A program made the position numbers and the translations under genes. A DNA stretch of 64,000 bases from Nonomuraea jabiensis (lineage in GTDB: Bacteria > Actinomycetota > Actinomycetes > Streptosporangiales > Streptosporangiaceae). Shown here piece after piece: positions 17,723-26,016 of the stretch. The stretch spans positions 9,560,501-9,624,500 of the forward strand of contig NZ_JACHMB010000001.1 in the NCBI RefSeq assembly GCF_014204795.1, read 5' to 3'. The notes under the pieces are model-generated. The model searched no databases, had not been told where the DNA came from, and saw only the letters and a list, made by a program, of their open reading frames with translations. Positions within the stretch are counted from its first letter, which is position 1; each line of letters begins with the position of its first letter.

Positions 17723-18619
17723 TCACGCTCTGGCGCGCACCCGACGGGCGGCGACCAAGGAGGCCACAACGAGAGCGGCGAGCACGCTCCAGTACAGGAA
17801 GCCGCGGACGCCGGTCACAAGCAGGTTCTCGGCCAGGTAGACCAGGCCGGGAAGCAGATAGACGGCGGCCGCCAACGCCCAGCGGCCATCCCTGGCAGCC
17901 AGCGTTGCGGCCAGCACCAGCAGCAGAGCCACCACCTCGACGCCGGCCCGCGAGACGACCCAGACGGGTTCGAACACCGGCACCTGCGTGAGCTGCAGCG
18001 CCCAGCCGGCCAGCGGGACGAGCAGCCACCATGGCGACCGGGCGGGGATCGTCGCGCCCCACCCTCGGGCCTTCCCGGACGCGCGGCCGGCCCCCGCCCG
18101 CCGAATGGCGAGCACCGCCGACGCGGCCGCGACCACCCAGTAAGGCGCAACCGGCGCGAGGTCACCGTACAGCGGGCCGAGGTCGAGCGCCGGGACGTAG
18201 AACCCGCCCCAGACGATGGGCCAGCTCGTCCACACCGCGGCGAACGCCGCAAGGGGAGCCGCGACCCGCATCCATCCCCGCATGAGCGCCACCATCAGGA
18301 CGATCCCGAGCGCCGTCCACACCTTGTAGTTGAAGTACGGCAGGACAGGAAGCTGCGCGAAGGTGAGCATCGCCACGATCAGCGCGCCGAGATGCAGGCC
18401 GTCGGTCCACGGCGGCACGCCGGCCGCGCGGGTGGCCCGGACGCGGACGGTGAACGCGCCGGCGAGGAGATGCAGCGTCTCGCGCGGCGACGGCCGACGG
18501 TCCTCGGGCCGGGCCGCCTCCATCAGCGTGCCAATCAACTCCTCACCGTGCGCGGCGCGGTAGTCCTTGGGGTAGGCGCGCAGGAGGCGGCGGTACCGCC
18601 GTTCGAGAACGTGGGTCAT
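17723..18619 (-). CDS. integral membrane protein paired with PadR
   Basis: A 298-aa product from the ATG at 18619, overlapping the PadR stop by four bases. The N-terminal cytoplasmic part (residues 1-60: LERRYRRLLRAYPKDYRAAH GEEL) is the standard head of actinobacterial membrane proteins encoded with PadR regulators. About eight membrane segments follow, for example LHLGALIVAMLTFAQLPVL, ALGIVLMVALMRGW, PYWVVAAASAVLAIRR, WWLLVPLAGWALQLTQ and FLYWSVLAALVVASLVAARR. Function unknown; such pairs are thought to respond to membrane-active compounds. Confidence 0.82.
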   Translation of the reverse strand: MTHVLERRYRRLLRAYPKDYRAAHGEELIGTLMEAARPEDRRPSPRETLHLLAGAFTVRVRATRAAGVPPWTDGLHLGALIVAMLTFAQLPVLPYFNYKVWTALGIVLMVALMRGWMRVAAPLAAFAAVWTSWPIVWGGFYVPALDLGPLYGDLAPVAPYWVVAAASAVLAIRRAGAGRASGKARGWGATIPARSPWWLLVPLAGWALQLTQVPVFEPVWVVSRAGVEVVALLLVLAATLAARDGRWALAAAVYLLPGLVYLAENLLVTGVRGFLYWSVLAALVVASLVAARRVRARA

Positions 18620-18936
18620 ACGCTCGTCACCCCGCTCGGTCGCAGGACGAGTGTGGCGGCGCGCTGCAAGCGGGCCGCCTGAGCACGGATGGCGTGCATG
18701 CCGTCGTCGGTGATCCGGTAGTAGCGTCGCGGACGCCCGTTCACGGTCTCCTCGCGGTCCAGCAGCACCCAGCCGGTCTCGGAGAGCCGGTCGAGCGCGC
18801 TGTACAGAGTGCCGACGGCGAGGTCGACCTCGCCGAGCGACTTGGTCCGGGCACGTTTGATGATCCCGTATCCGTGGAGCGGCTCTTCCATTAAAGCGAC
18901 GAGGATGAAGTACGTCGCCTCCGTCATTCCGATCAT
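18616..18936 (-). CDS. PadR-family transcriptional regulator
   Basis: A 106-aa winged-helix protein: MTEATYFILVALMEEPLHGY, the recognition region VDLAVGTLYSALDRLSETGW, the wing (EETVNGRPRRYYRITDDG) and a short C-terminal helix. This is the compact PadR class. PadR proteins repress their own operon and are released by a ligand. Its gene overlaps the downstream membrane-protein gene (ATGA), so repressor and target are co-transcribed. A small palindrome lies 15 bases upstream of the start. Confidence 0.9.
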   Translation of the reverse strand: MIGMTEATYFILVALMEEPLHGYGIIKRARTKSLGEVDLAVGTLYSALDRLSETGWVLLDREETVNGRPRRYYRITDDGMHAIRAQAARLQRAATLVLRPSGVTSV

Positions 18937-18950
18937 GATCCGAATATATA

Positions 18951-18961
18951 TCGACCGTCGA
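18951..18961. promoter_or_regulatory. candidate PadR operator
   Basis: TCGAC-C-GTCGA is a perfect 11-base palindrome next to the AT-rich stretch GAATATATA, just upstream of the PadR start at 18936. Its position over the promoter fits autorepression; the assignment is by position only. Confidence 0.4.
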
Positions 18962-19292
18962 AGTATCGGGTAGGAGCGCGGACGCCCTACCGGACAACCT
19001 GCCGTGGCGAGTGTCGGGGCGGACCTGCAGTGGAACCGTTTCGTACGGTAAGGGCTTTCCCGCAGGTGGGAACGGGGCGCCGGACGGGCCGACGTGGGGT
19101 TGCTAGCGTACGTTCCGGTTCGGGCGCAGCTCGCCTGTGATCATGGTCTCGGGGTGGATCGGCTGGTGGGGTGACGCCTGGTGACTGTGATCTTCATGTC
19201 CGGAAGTCCTACTTCTACAGGCGATACGGCAGCCGTGTGGCAACGGGCAGACGGTCCCTGCCATGCCGTCTACCCGAGCCCCGTTGCGCCGT

Positions 19293-20291
19293 CTACTCCA
19301 GGATCGGCGGGCTGTCGGCGACGCTCACCTTCAACTGTGCGCTCGACGACACCACGCTCCCGACCGGGGCATTGGCCAGCTTCGCGTCCACGACCACCCC
19401 CCGGCGGCCGAGATAGTCGTAGGTCTTCCGGTCGAAGATGTACTCCTCCCTGACCCCGTTGGGCGAGACCATCGCCGCCGCGATGCCCTTGCGCCCCGCG
19501 GCGTCCTGCGCCTCCTTCACGCTCACCACCCCGGGAATCGTCGCCGCGGCGCGGAAGAGCGCGGCCCGCTGCGCGGCAGGCAGATAGGACTCCTGCAGCA
19601 GCCCGCCGACCCGGTTCCACGCCTCGTAGTCCTGCAACCCGTCGTTGGGCACCTGCGTGTAGAGGTGCTTGCGCATGCCCTCGGTGTCGGTCGGCAGCTT
19701 GCTGACGTAGGCGTAGTCGTTGCGCAGGAACTCGGCACGGTCATCGAAGTCGGCCGCCCGCCCCGGACGGCCGGGCTTGCCCACCAGGGCCTGCTCCGCG
19801 CGTGCGGCCGGCGGAAGCGGGTGCCCCGGATACGGCAGCGGCGCCAGAATCTCCTCCTGCAGGACTCCCTTGACCGCGCTGCCCTCGACCGGCAGCCAGA
19901 TCGTGCGCTTAGAGCGCGACAGCCAGATCCCCGCGTCGCCTCCGGAGGTGTCCATGCTCTGCGACTCATAGACGAGGAACTGGCCAGGCCTGGGATGCAG
20001 CTCCGGACGGTCGCTGACGTGCTCAGCCGCCCGTGACAGCACCTCCACGGCCGCGACCGTGCGGATCTGCGGCGGAGGCGGTGCCGGGGCGGGCTGGTTC
20101 TGGACGATGAACACCGCCGCTGCCACCGCGGCCGCCAGACCTCCCGCCAGTGCGGCGCGCAGCCCGAGGCTGCGGATGACGGGGCGGGTCGAGGCCGACA
20201 TGCCGACCATCAGGCGCTCCGCCTCGGCGCGCAGGTCCTCCTGCACGGGGACCTCCGAGCGGAAGTTGTTGAGCTGCGCCAGCTCATCCAT
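19293..20291 (-). CDS. CU044_5270-family protein (anti-sigma-like membrane protein)
   Basis: A 332-aa product: cytoplasmic N terminus (residues 1-45), one membrane segment (LGLRAALAGGLAAAVAAAVFIV, about 42-63), a Pro-rich linker (NQPAPAPPPP), then an extracytoplasmic domain of about 260 residues with the family's VYESQSMDTSGGDAGIWLSR and YLPAAQRAALFRAAATIPGV segments. The gene overlaps the 3' end of an ECF sigma gene by 8 bases. This arrangement is standard in Streptosporangiales, and the protein is presumed to tether or modulate the sigma factor. The 18937-19292 gap shows no gene apart from the promoter of the PadR operon. Confidence 0.85.
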   Translation of the reverse strand: MDELAQLNNFRSEVPVQEDLRAEAERLMVGMSASTRPVIRSLGLRAALAGGLAAAVAAAVFIVQNQPAPAPPPPQIRTVAAVEVLSRAAEHVSDRPELHPRPGQFLVYESQSMDTSGGDAGIWLSRSKRTIWLPVEGSAVKGVLQEEILAPLPYPGHPLPPAARAEQALVGKPGRPGRAADFDDRAEFLRNDYAYVSKLPTDTEGMRKHLYTQVPNDGLQDYEAWNRVGGLLQESYLPAAQRAALFRAAATIPGVVSVKEAQDAAGRKGIAAAMVSPNGVREEYIFDRKTYDYLGRRGVVVDAKLANAPVGSVVSSSAQLKVSVADSPPILE

Positions 20292-20874
20292 GGCGAACCT
20301 CCTCGATGACGAGTGCTGTGGGGTCGGTCCCGCCCAGTTCCTCCCGGATCTTCGCGCGGGCCCGGTTGACGCGCGAGCGGACCGTCCCGACGCGGATGCC
20401 GAGCGCCTCGGCGGCTTCGGTGTAGGTGAGGCCGCCCCAGGTCACCAGGAGCAGCACGTCGCGGTGCCCGGCGGGCAGCGCGGCAAGCGCGGCGGCCAGG
20501 CGTTGCTGTACGGCCTGAGCGCTCAGCCGCTCGTCGCTGCGCGAGGTGAAGGGTTCGGTAACCGGGTCCACACCGGTGCGGGCCAGCAAGTGCAACTGCC
20601 TGGCCTCGGTGCGCTTGTGGCGGCCGATGAGGTTGGTCGCGATGCCGTACAGCCAGGGCAAGGCGTTGTGCCTGACCAGGTCGTAGCGGCCGCGCTGGCG
20701 GAAGGCAGTGAGGAAGGTCTCCGCCACCACGTCCTCGGCGACGTCGAGTCCGAGGCGGCGGACGACGAATCTCTTGATCTCAGGCGCGTGTCTGCGGAAG
20801 ATCTCCGCGAACACCTCGGGCTCCTGCCGGGACCGCGCGATGACGGCGGAATCGGCGGGGCTCGTTTCTGACAT
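20284..20874 (-). CDS. ECF-family RNA polymerase sigma factor
   Basis: A 196-aa protein with sigma region 2 (EIFRRHAPEIKRFVVRRLGL, VAEDVVAETFLTAFRQRGRY, PWLYGIATNLIGRHKR, about 25-95) and region 4 (ALAALPAGHRDVLLLVTWGG and GIRVGTVRSRVNRARAKI, about 125-178). There is no extra C-terminal SnoaL domain. It directs RNA polymerase to a small regulon. The overlapping downstream gene is its likely membrane partner. No autoregulated promoter motif could be identified with confidence. Confidence 0.9.
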   Translation of the reverse strand: MSETSPADSAVIARSRQEPEVFAEIFRRHAPEIKRFVVRRLGLDVAEDVVAETFLTAFRQRGRYDLVRHNALPWLYGIATNLIGRHKRTEARQLHLLARTGVDPVTEPFTSRSDERLSAQAVQQRLAAALAALPAGHRDVLLLVTWGGLTYTEAAEALGIRVGTVRSRVNRARAKIREELGGTDPTALVIEEVRHG

Positions 20875-21076
20875 GCTCTGGCCTCTCGGCTCACGGATGG
20901 GACACCCCTACTTGCCCGCCCGGAGCGGACCGGTTCCCGCCATCAGGTCCGGACCTGCGGACCAGAACGAAACCCGCGACGACGAGGACGACCGCTGAAC
21001 GGCTGGCCCAGCGGCTGGCCTGCGTCGAGGGCGCCGGGCGGCAGCCTGGCGGAGAGATATGAGACCCCCGTCGTGA

Positions 21077-23131
21077 TCAGACCTGTTCGTCGTCTTCGGC
21101 CGTCGCATCGCGCAGCGGCCGCAGGTTCCCCGGCGTCTCCGGCCGGGTGAACGGGTAGCTGCCGTGGAAGTTGATGTGCTCCCAGATCAACGGAGTCAGC
21201 CGGGCCCGGATCTCCGGGCCGATCGACAGTTGCCCGTCCGCCTGCAGGGCTTTCACAGCGGCGTCGACGTAGAGGCTGTTCCAATAGATGATCGCGTTCA
21301 GACCGAGGCCGAGCGCGCCGAGCTGGTCTTCCATGCCCTTGGCATAGCCTTGGCGGAGCTGGCCGAGGTTGCCGATGAAGACGCGCCGGGCCAGGCCGTT
21401 GCGGCCTTCGCCGATGTTGAGCTGGGCGCCCATCATCCGCCGGTAGTCCTCCAGGTGGGCCACGTGCAGCAGGTGCATCGACTTGAAGATGCGGCCGTAG
21501 TGGGCGAACGCCGCCCCGAGCCCAGTGAGGCGGCCATCGGCCGACAGCATCCGCAGCAAGTCGTAGGCGCGCACCTGGTTGGTCACCAGCGACCCGGCCA
21601 TGACCCGGTCGTTGACGACCGCGAGCCAGGTCGAGCCGCGTGAGCGTTTGCCGCGCCCGAAGTAGACCGGGTTCGGCCGGGCATGCAGCGACTTGACCGG
21701 GACCACGAACCGTAGCCCGTCGGCGGAGGCGACCAGGCCGCCGCCCCAGTCCTGTACCGCGATCGAGATGTCGCTCTGCGCGGTCACCAGCGTCGCCGAC
21801 GCCGCGGCGATGTCCTCGTGGTGGAAGTAGCCCTTCTCCACCCCGAGCAGGCGGCTCAGCGTGAGCGCCGGCTGACCGGGCTTGACCACCGGGACGAATC
21901 CGACGTTGCAGGAGCGGGCGACCAGCACGCCGGCCTGGCTGATGTCCAGATCGGGGCGGCGCGCCTCCGATCCCGACAGGTGCGGCATCACCTCGAAGTA
22001 CCCGGTGTGGCCGTTGACCTCCAGCAGCAGCTCCGGATAGTCGATGCGGGGCAGCATCGCCTGCACGGCGTCGTGTACCGCCTGGTAGCCGTCCGGCAGC
22101 GGCAGCGCCTCCAGCTTCAACCGGCCGCCCTTGACCGTGACGGCCGGGTTGGCCGCGACCTGTTGTAGGCGGCGTCCAGGTCCTCGGCCAGATCCTGTAG
22201 ATGCCGGTCCGGGTCCATCTTCAGGCCAAGCGCGGTCAAGACGCTGTCGCGATGCACCTGCCACACCGGCTGCGGGATCAGCTTGGCGCGCGGATCGCCC
22301 CATCGGTCGGCGTCGACCGCGTAGACGTCGCGCCGTCGCAGGGCTGCGTGCAGGGCCTCCAGCAGGCAGAAGGTGTAGGCGGCGCGGTCCAGCGAGCCGT
22401 CGGGCAGGTTCGGGTTGTGATACACCAGCCGCCGCCACGACCCGCTCCAGCGCCTTGCCCTGCCCGGTCCCGGACACGTCCGTCACCGTGGTACGCATCC
22501 ACTCCAGCGTGGAGACCCTCCGGCCGTCGGGGACCTCCAGCGTCTCCAGCAGTTCGCGCCGCAGTTCCACCGGCGTCCGCTCGGTCAACACAACGTTGAT
22601 CGCGTCCAGCTCGTCCGTGCGCACATCGCGCACCAGCCGCTCCATCACAGTGATCCCCGGCAGCACCACCTTGTTGTCGATCAGCCACACCACCGCCCGA
22701 TCGAACAACTCCCGCCGCGAGACCCGGAAGTTCCGCACCCGCGAACCCAGGAACGTCAGCAGATCGTCCTGGGCCTCGGCGAACTCCCGGTACTCCAGCA
22801 GCTCCCGGATCTCGCCCTGATGGTCCCACCGGGTCTGGGCCCGCTCCGGATACAGCTTGATGCACGACGGATCCGCCACACCGATCTGCTCGGCCACATA
22901 GTCCACCGCCACATGCGGAACATCCCGCGGATCAAGCAAGAACGTGCCAAGCATCCGCACAGTGCCTCACTGAACCGCCCAGCCCAGCCGGTTGTGAGGA
23001 CCACGCTTGTCCGCCACCTTGGCCAACGCCGGAGCGTCCAGATAGAAGAACCGCTCCAGATCAGCTGGCGACGGCGCCGCCGGAAACCGGCCATACCGGC
23101 CTACCTGCTCATCGGACAGATACTCGGCCAC
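21077..23131 (-). pseudogene. tnpA: Tn3-family transposase, multiply damaged
   Basis: The natural N terminus VAEYLSDEQVGRYGRFPAAP starts at a GTG at 23131, then an in-frame TGA at 22967-22969 interrupts WAVQ-GTVRMLGTFLLD. Two compensating frame shifts near 22430 and 22155 enclose a mid-region readable as RLVYHNPNLPDGSLDRAAY and WGDPRAKLIPQPVWQVHR. The catalytic part has the first Asp context WGGGLVASADGLRFVVPV, but VVNDRV joins directly to MAGSLVTNQVRAYDLLRML. This loses roughly 115 residues, including the second catalytic Asp. The end (EGMEDQLGALGLGLNAIIYW to the stop) is intact. Total remaining about 685 residues against about 1000 in the family. It cannot be active. Confidence 0.88.
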
Positions 23132-23274
23132 AAGCCGCGAAGCTAAACAATCAACCGCTGGTTACCGGCAAGTACACCCAAGCTGAGACCTAGATCGTTG
23201 AGCCATGCTCAGCGGCGCACCCGTGCTGACATGCGGAAGTCCTTAGCGTTGTTCTCTGAGGAAATAGTCCCCAC

Positions 23275-23541
23275 ACCCCAGCCCGCAAGGGCCACCACGG
23301 AGGCCGCCCCACCGTCATCACCGACGACATGATCCACACCGTCCTACGGCGCCGCGCAGCCGGCGAACCCATCGGCAAGATCCGCAAGGACCTGATCATC
23401 CCCACCGGCAAGCGCAAGGGCCATAACCCCTCCCTCGCCAGCATCTACCGCGCCCTCGCAGAACACGAGAAGGCCCAGCGCCATCCCGACGCCGTCGAAC
23501 AGGCCCGCGCCGAGTACGCCGCCCTGCACCAGGAGCTCTGA
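23275..23541 (+). pseudogene. tnpR: serine resolvase C-terminal fragment
   Basis: About 88 codons: ARKGHHGGRPTVITDDMIHT then VLRRRAAGEPIGKIRKDLII and HNPSLASIYRALAEHEKAQR, the helix-turn-helix DNA-binding tail of actinobacterial Tn3 resolvases. The catalytic domain with the Ser nucleophile is missing. Its position between tnpA and the right repeat fits a Tn3-family layout. Confidence 0.8.
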
Positions 23542-23641
23542 TCTCGCTCAAGTCGCGGGATCAGGCTCTCAACGCCACAGTCAGGGCGCGGCTCCTCCTT
23601 CCGCCTCAGCACTGAGCACTACGTCACCGCAGGTCAGGACC

Positions 23642-23679
23642 GGGTTCGTTGGATTCTGCTCGTTAGCTACTGAGACCCC
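23642..23679. repeat. 38-bp terminal inverted repeat of the Tn3 element (right end)
   Basis: Read inwards from the right the sequence begins GGGGTCTCAGTAGCTAACGA, the GGGGTC start and 38-base length typical of Tn3-family ends. It lies 100 bases beyond the resolvase fragment. The partner repeat was not found. Confidence 0.6.
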
Positions 23680-23759
23680 TTCGGGTGGAGCCGGCAGGTG
23701 TCAAGCCGCCGTCGGCGACCGCAGTGGTGATCCACGCGTCCGGCGGCAGGTCCGCGGGG

Positions 23760-24467
23760 TCATGTCCGTTGCGCGATGAGGGCGGCCAGGCCGTCGAGGA
23801 TGCGGTCGAGGCCGAAGCGCCTGCCGTTGTCGGTCAAGGCGTCCGCGCCGCCGGAGATCGCTTCGGCGAGTGCGGGGAAGTCGTCGCGCCTGCTGTGCAG
23901 CAGTTCGGTCAGGGTGGCGTCGAAGTGTCCGCCGGAGGCCCAGGGCTGGGTTCCCGCCGTGGTCATGGATTGGGTGTTGCGGATGTGGCCGAACAGGACG
24001 AAGGCGGCCGCCAGCCGTTCGTCGCCGCCGAGGCCGGTGCCGGACAGCGCTTGGACCGCCCGGTCGGTCCAGGCCGCTTCGTTGGGTCCCATCGGCCGTT
24101 CGCCCATGGTGGCTCCGGGGAGCCAGGGATGACGAGACCATGTCTCGGTCAGAGCTTGCAGAAGATGCTCCATGCGCGGGCGCCAGCCGCCGGAGACCGC
24201 CGAGACGGCAGGCGGGTCGCCCACCGCCATGTCGATCATGACCGCGAGCAGCTCCGCCTTGTTGGCGACGTGGCGATACAGCGACATCTTGGTGAACCCG
24301 AGGTCGGCGGCGATGCGCTGCATGGAGACCGCGTCCAGGCCCTCGGCGTCGGCGATGTCGATCGCGGTCCGCGCGATCTTCTCCAGGGACAGCGGGGGTC
24401 GCCTGCCTGGACTGCGGGGCTGCGACCACAGAAGCCGGGAAGCGTTCGGCGTCGGGGAACTCGACAT
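23760..24467 (-). CDS. TetR/AcrR-family repressor
   Basis: A 235-aa protein. The DNA-binding domain (residues 28-75) reads SLEKIARTAIDIADAEGLDA, MQRIAADLGFTKMSLYRHVA. The all-helical ligand domain contains GHIRNTQSMTTAGTQPWASG and resembles the TetR_C class of multidrug-type repressors. It is divergent from the dihydrofolate-reductase-like gene at 24586. The 118-base gap contains a 17-base palindrome (24533-24549), so it most likely represses that enzyme and itself and is released by a small ligand. Confidence 0.88.
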   Translation of the reverse strand: MSSSPTPNASRLLWSQPRSPGRRPPLSLEKIARTAIDIADAEGLDAVSMQRIAADLGFTKMSLYRHVANKAELLAVMIDMAVGDPPAVSAVSGGWRPRMEHLLQALTETWSRHPWLPGATMGERPMGPNEAAWTDRAVQALSGTGLGGDERLAAAFVLFGHIRNTQSMTTAGTQPWASGGHFDATLTELLHSRRDDFPALAEAISGGADALTDNGRRFGLDRILDGLAALIAQRT

Positions 24468-24532
24468 GTCGGGTCCTGCTCTCGCTGAGGCGGGGTTGCG
24501 TTCTCTGCGTAACTGTGTCTAGCTTATACCAT

Positions 24533-24549
24533 TGTGTCCACCGGACACA
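24533..24549. promoter_or_regulatory. TetR operator in the divergent promoter
   Basis: TGTGTCC-ACC-GGACACA has perfect 7-bp arms with a 3-base centre, midway between the divergent TetR and reductase-like genes. A further TGTGTC occurs about 18 bases to the left. Confidence 0.65.
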
Positions 24550-24585
24550 TCAGTTACCGCAGGACACCGAGGAAGCAGGACCACC

Positions 24586-25248
24586 ATGCCCAAGCTGCGC
24601 GTACACAACTTCACGATTTCGCTGGACGGCTACGCCGCCGGCCCGAACCAGCGCCTGGACGCCCCGTTCGGCGACGGCGTAGAGGGCATGCACGACTGGA
24701 TGTTCGCCACCCGTACCGTGCGAGCCGCGCAAGGACTCGACGGCGGTACGGAAGGTCTGGACAACGACCGCATCCTGCTGGCCGAGCAAGGCATCGGCGC
24801 CACCGTCATGGGCCGCAACATGTTCGGCCCGGTGCGGGGCGAATGGCCGGACCACTCGTGGACGGGATGGTGGGGCCCCAACCCGCCGTACCACAACGAT
24901 GTCTTCGTGATGACCCACCACCTCAGGCCCAGCTTCAGCCTGGAAGGCGGCAACACCTTCCACTTCGTCGACCAAGGCCCCGAAGCCGCTCTGAAGCTCG
25001 CCTTCGACGCCGCCGACGGCAAGGACGTCCTGCTGGCCGGAGGGGCGGCCACCATCCGGCAGTTCCTGCGGGCCGGCCTGATCGACGAGATGTACCTCGT
25101 CATCGCCCCGATCTTCATCGGCGGCGGGGAACGCCTGTTCGACGACCTGGACGGCGGCCTCGACGGCTACCGGTGCGTCGAACAGGCCAGCACCAGCGCC
25201 GCCACACACCTGCACATCACCCGCCGCGAGCCCCGCGCCGCGCTTTGA
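24586..25248 (+). CDS. dihydrofolate reductase-family protein (RibD C-terminal fold)
   Basis: A 220-aa product from the ATG at 24586 with GAGGAAG upstream. The family signature starts LRVHNFTISLDGYAAGPNQR, and there is an NADPH-binding region GKDVLLAGGAATIRQFLRAG and LIDEMYLVIAPIFIGGGERL. Such stand-alone proteins are NADPH-dependent reductases of unknown substrate and are not housekeeping DHFR. The long insert with DHSWTGWWGPNPPYHNDVF is normal for the YyaP/YwjB-like group. Divergent TetR control suggests induction by a compound it may reduce. Confidence 0.85.
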   Translation: MPKLRVHNFTISLDGYAAGPNQRLDAPFGDGVEGMHDWMFATRTVRAAQGLDGGTEGLDNDRILLAEQGIGATVMGRNMFGPVRGEWPDHSWTGWWGPNPPYHNDVFVMTHHLRPSFSLEGGNTFHFVDQGPEAALKLAFDAADGKDVLLAGGAATIRQFLRAGLIDEMYLVIAPIFIGGGERLFDDLDGGLDGYRCVEQASTSAATHLHITRREPRAAL

Positions 25249-25415
25249 CGTGGAGTGCGGTTAATGGCTCGGTCCGGCAATCGGGGGTGGCGACTCGTAA
25301 GATCCGTGCGCAAGGCGCTGTTCAGTTCGGATGGAGGTGAAGGACCGCCGTCGCTTTGCCGTCGTAGCGGTGAGGTGAAGTTGGAGGCAGCCTGAGCCGG
25401 GGGTCGCCGGGGAGG

Positions 25416-25939
25416 ATGGGAGCAGCCTCGACAAGGTCGGCGCTGCGGTTGTACGGCAAGCGCGATCAGACCCGCTCGGATCATCTGGCCCAGGTCGCCA
25501 ACTGGCGCGCAATGAACCCGCTGACGCGTCCAGAAGCCGACGCGGAGACCGGTGCGGAACCGGGCACCGGCCAGGTCGACGACGGCAAGGACGCCCTCGG
25601 CGCGGACATCGCGCAGTTTGTCGCCATGACGCGGACGGGACCATGGCTGCTGGCCTATCTCGTCGCCCGGCGGATCGCTCCCGGCGAAGGTAACGGCGTC
25701 GGATTCGAACAGCAGTCCACGAAGTGTTTCGGCCGAAACACTTTCCGGCGCATCAGCCGCGCGGGAGTTCGCCCGCCGGGCCGGGACCAGTGCCAAGCGG
25801 GTCATGGCCCTACTGGAGGCCTGGAACCGGTTGGCCGCCGGCCGGGATCAGGGCTGGGCACCCGCTCGCCGAAGGAACCCTGACGGCTGCCAGGCTGGCC
25901 GCGGCCGAGCACTTGGCGGTCAGCCGCCGGACTCAGTGA
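25416..25939 (+). pseudogene. frameshifted conserved hypothetical gene
   Basis: A coherent protein appears only when three frames are joined. From ATG 25416: LAQVANWRAMNPLTRPEADA ... MTRTGPWLLAYLVARRIAPG, EGNGVGFEQQSTKCF. After a shift near 25735: AETLSGASAAREFARRAGTS, AKRVMALLEAWNRLAAG. After a second shift near 25865: EGTLTAARLAAAEHLAVSRR to a stop at 25939. I recall similar proteins encoded by actinobacterial plasmids and integrative elements, possibly DNA-binding, but cannot name the family. The first shift falls inside a 22-base palindrome. The flanks (25249-25415 and 25940-26016) show nothing. Confidence 0.5.
25722..25743. repeat. 22-base perfect palindrome
   Basis: Half-site AAGTGTTTCGG followed directly by its complement CCGAAACACTT, with no spacer. 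It lies inside the frameshifted gene at the first frame break. It could be an operator, a recombination scar or chance. Confidence 0.5.
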
Positions 25940-26016
25940 CGCGGCGCACGCGCTGGGACTGCGCCTGTTGGAGATCCCGCTGCCTCACTGACGATCGGCA
26001 TGGCCCGGCAACCGCG

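Larger units (their letters stand above)
21077..23679. mobile_element. degenerate Tn3-family transposon
   Basis: Contains a broken tnpA (minus strand, 21077-23131), a 3' fragment of a serine resolvase (plus strand, 23275-23541) and a recognisable 38-bp right end (23642-23679) beginning GGGGTCTCAGTA when read inwards. No matching left end is present: the sequence beyond the tnpA stop (21000-21076) has no inward GGGG repeat. The element is therefore truncated on the left and immobile. Confidence 0.8.

Noticed and set aside
21058..21069. TATGAGACCCCC next to the transposase stop as the left end of the Tn3 element
   Set aside because: It shares nine bases with the right end but is in the same rather than inverted orientation, so it cannot be the partner terminal repeat.
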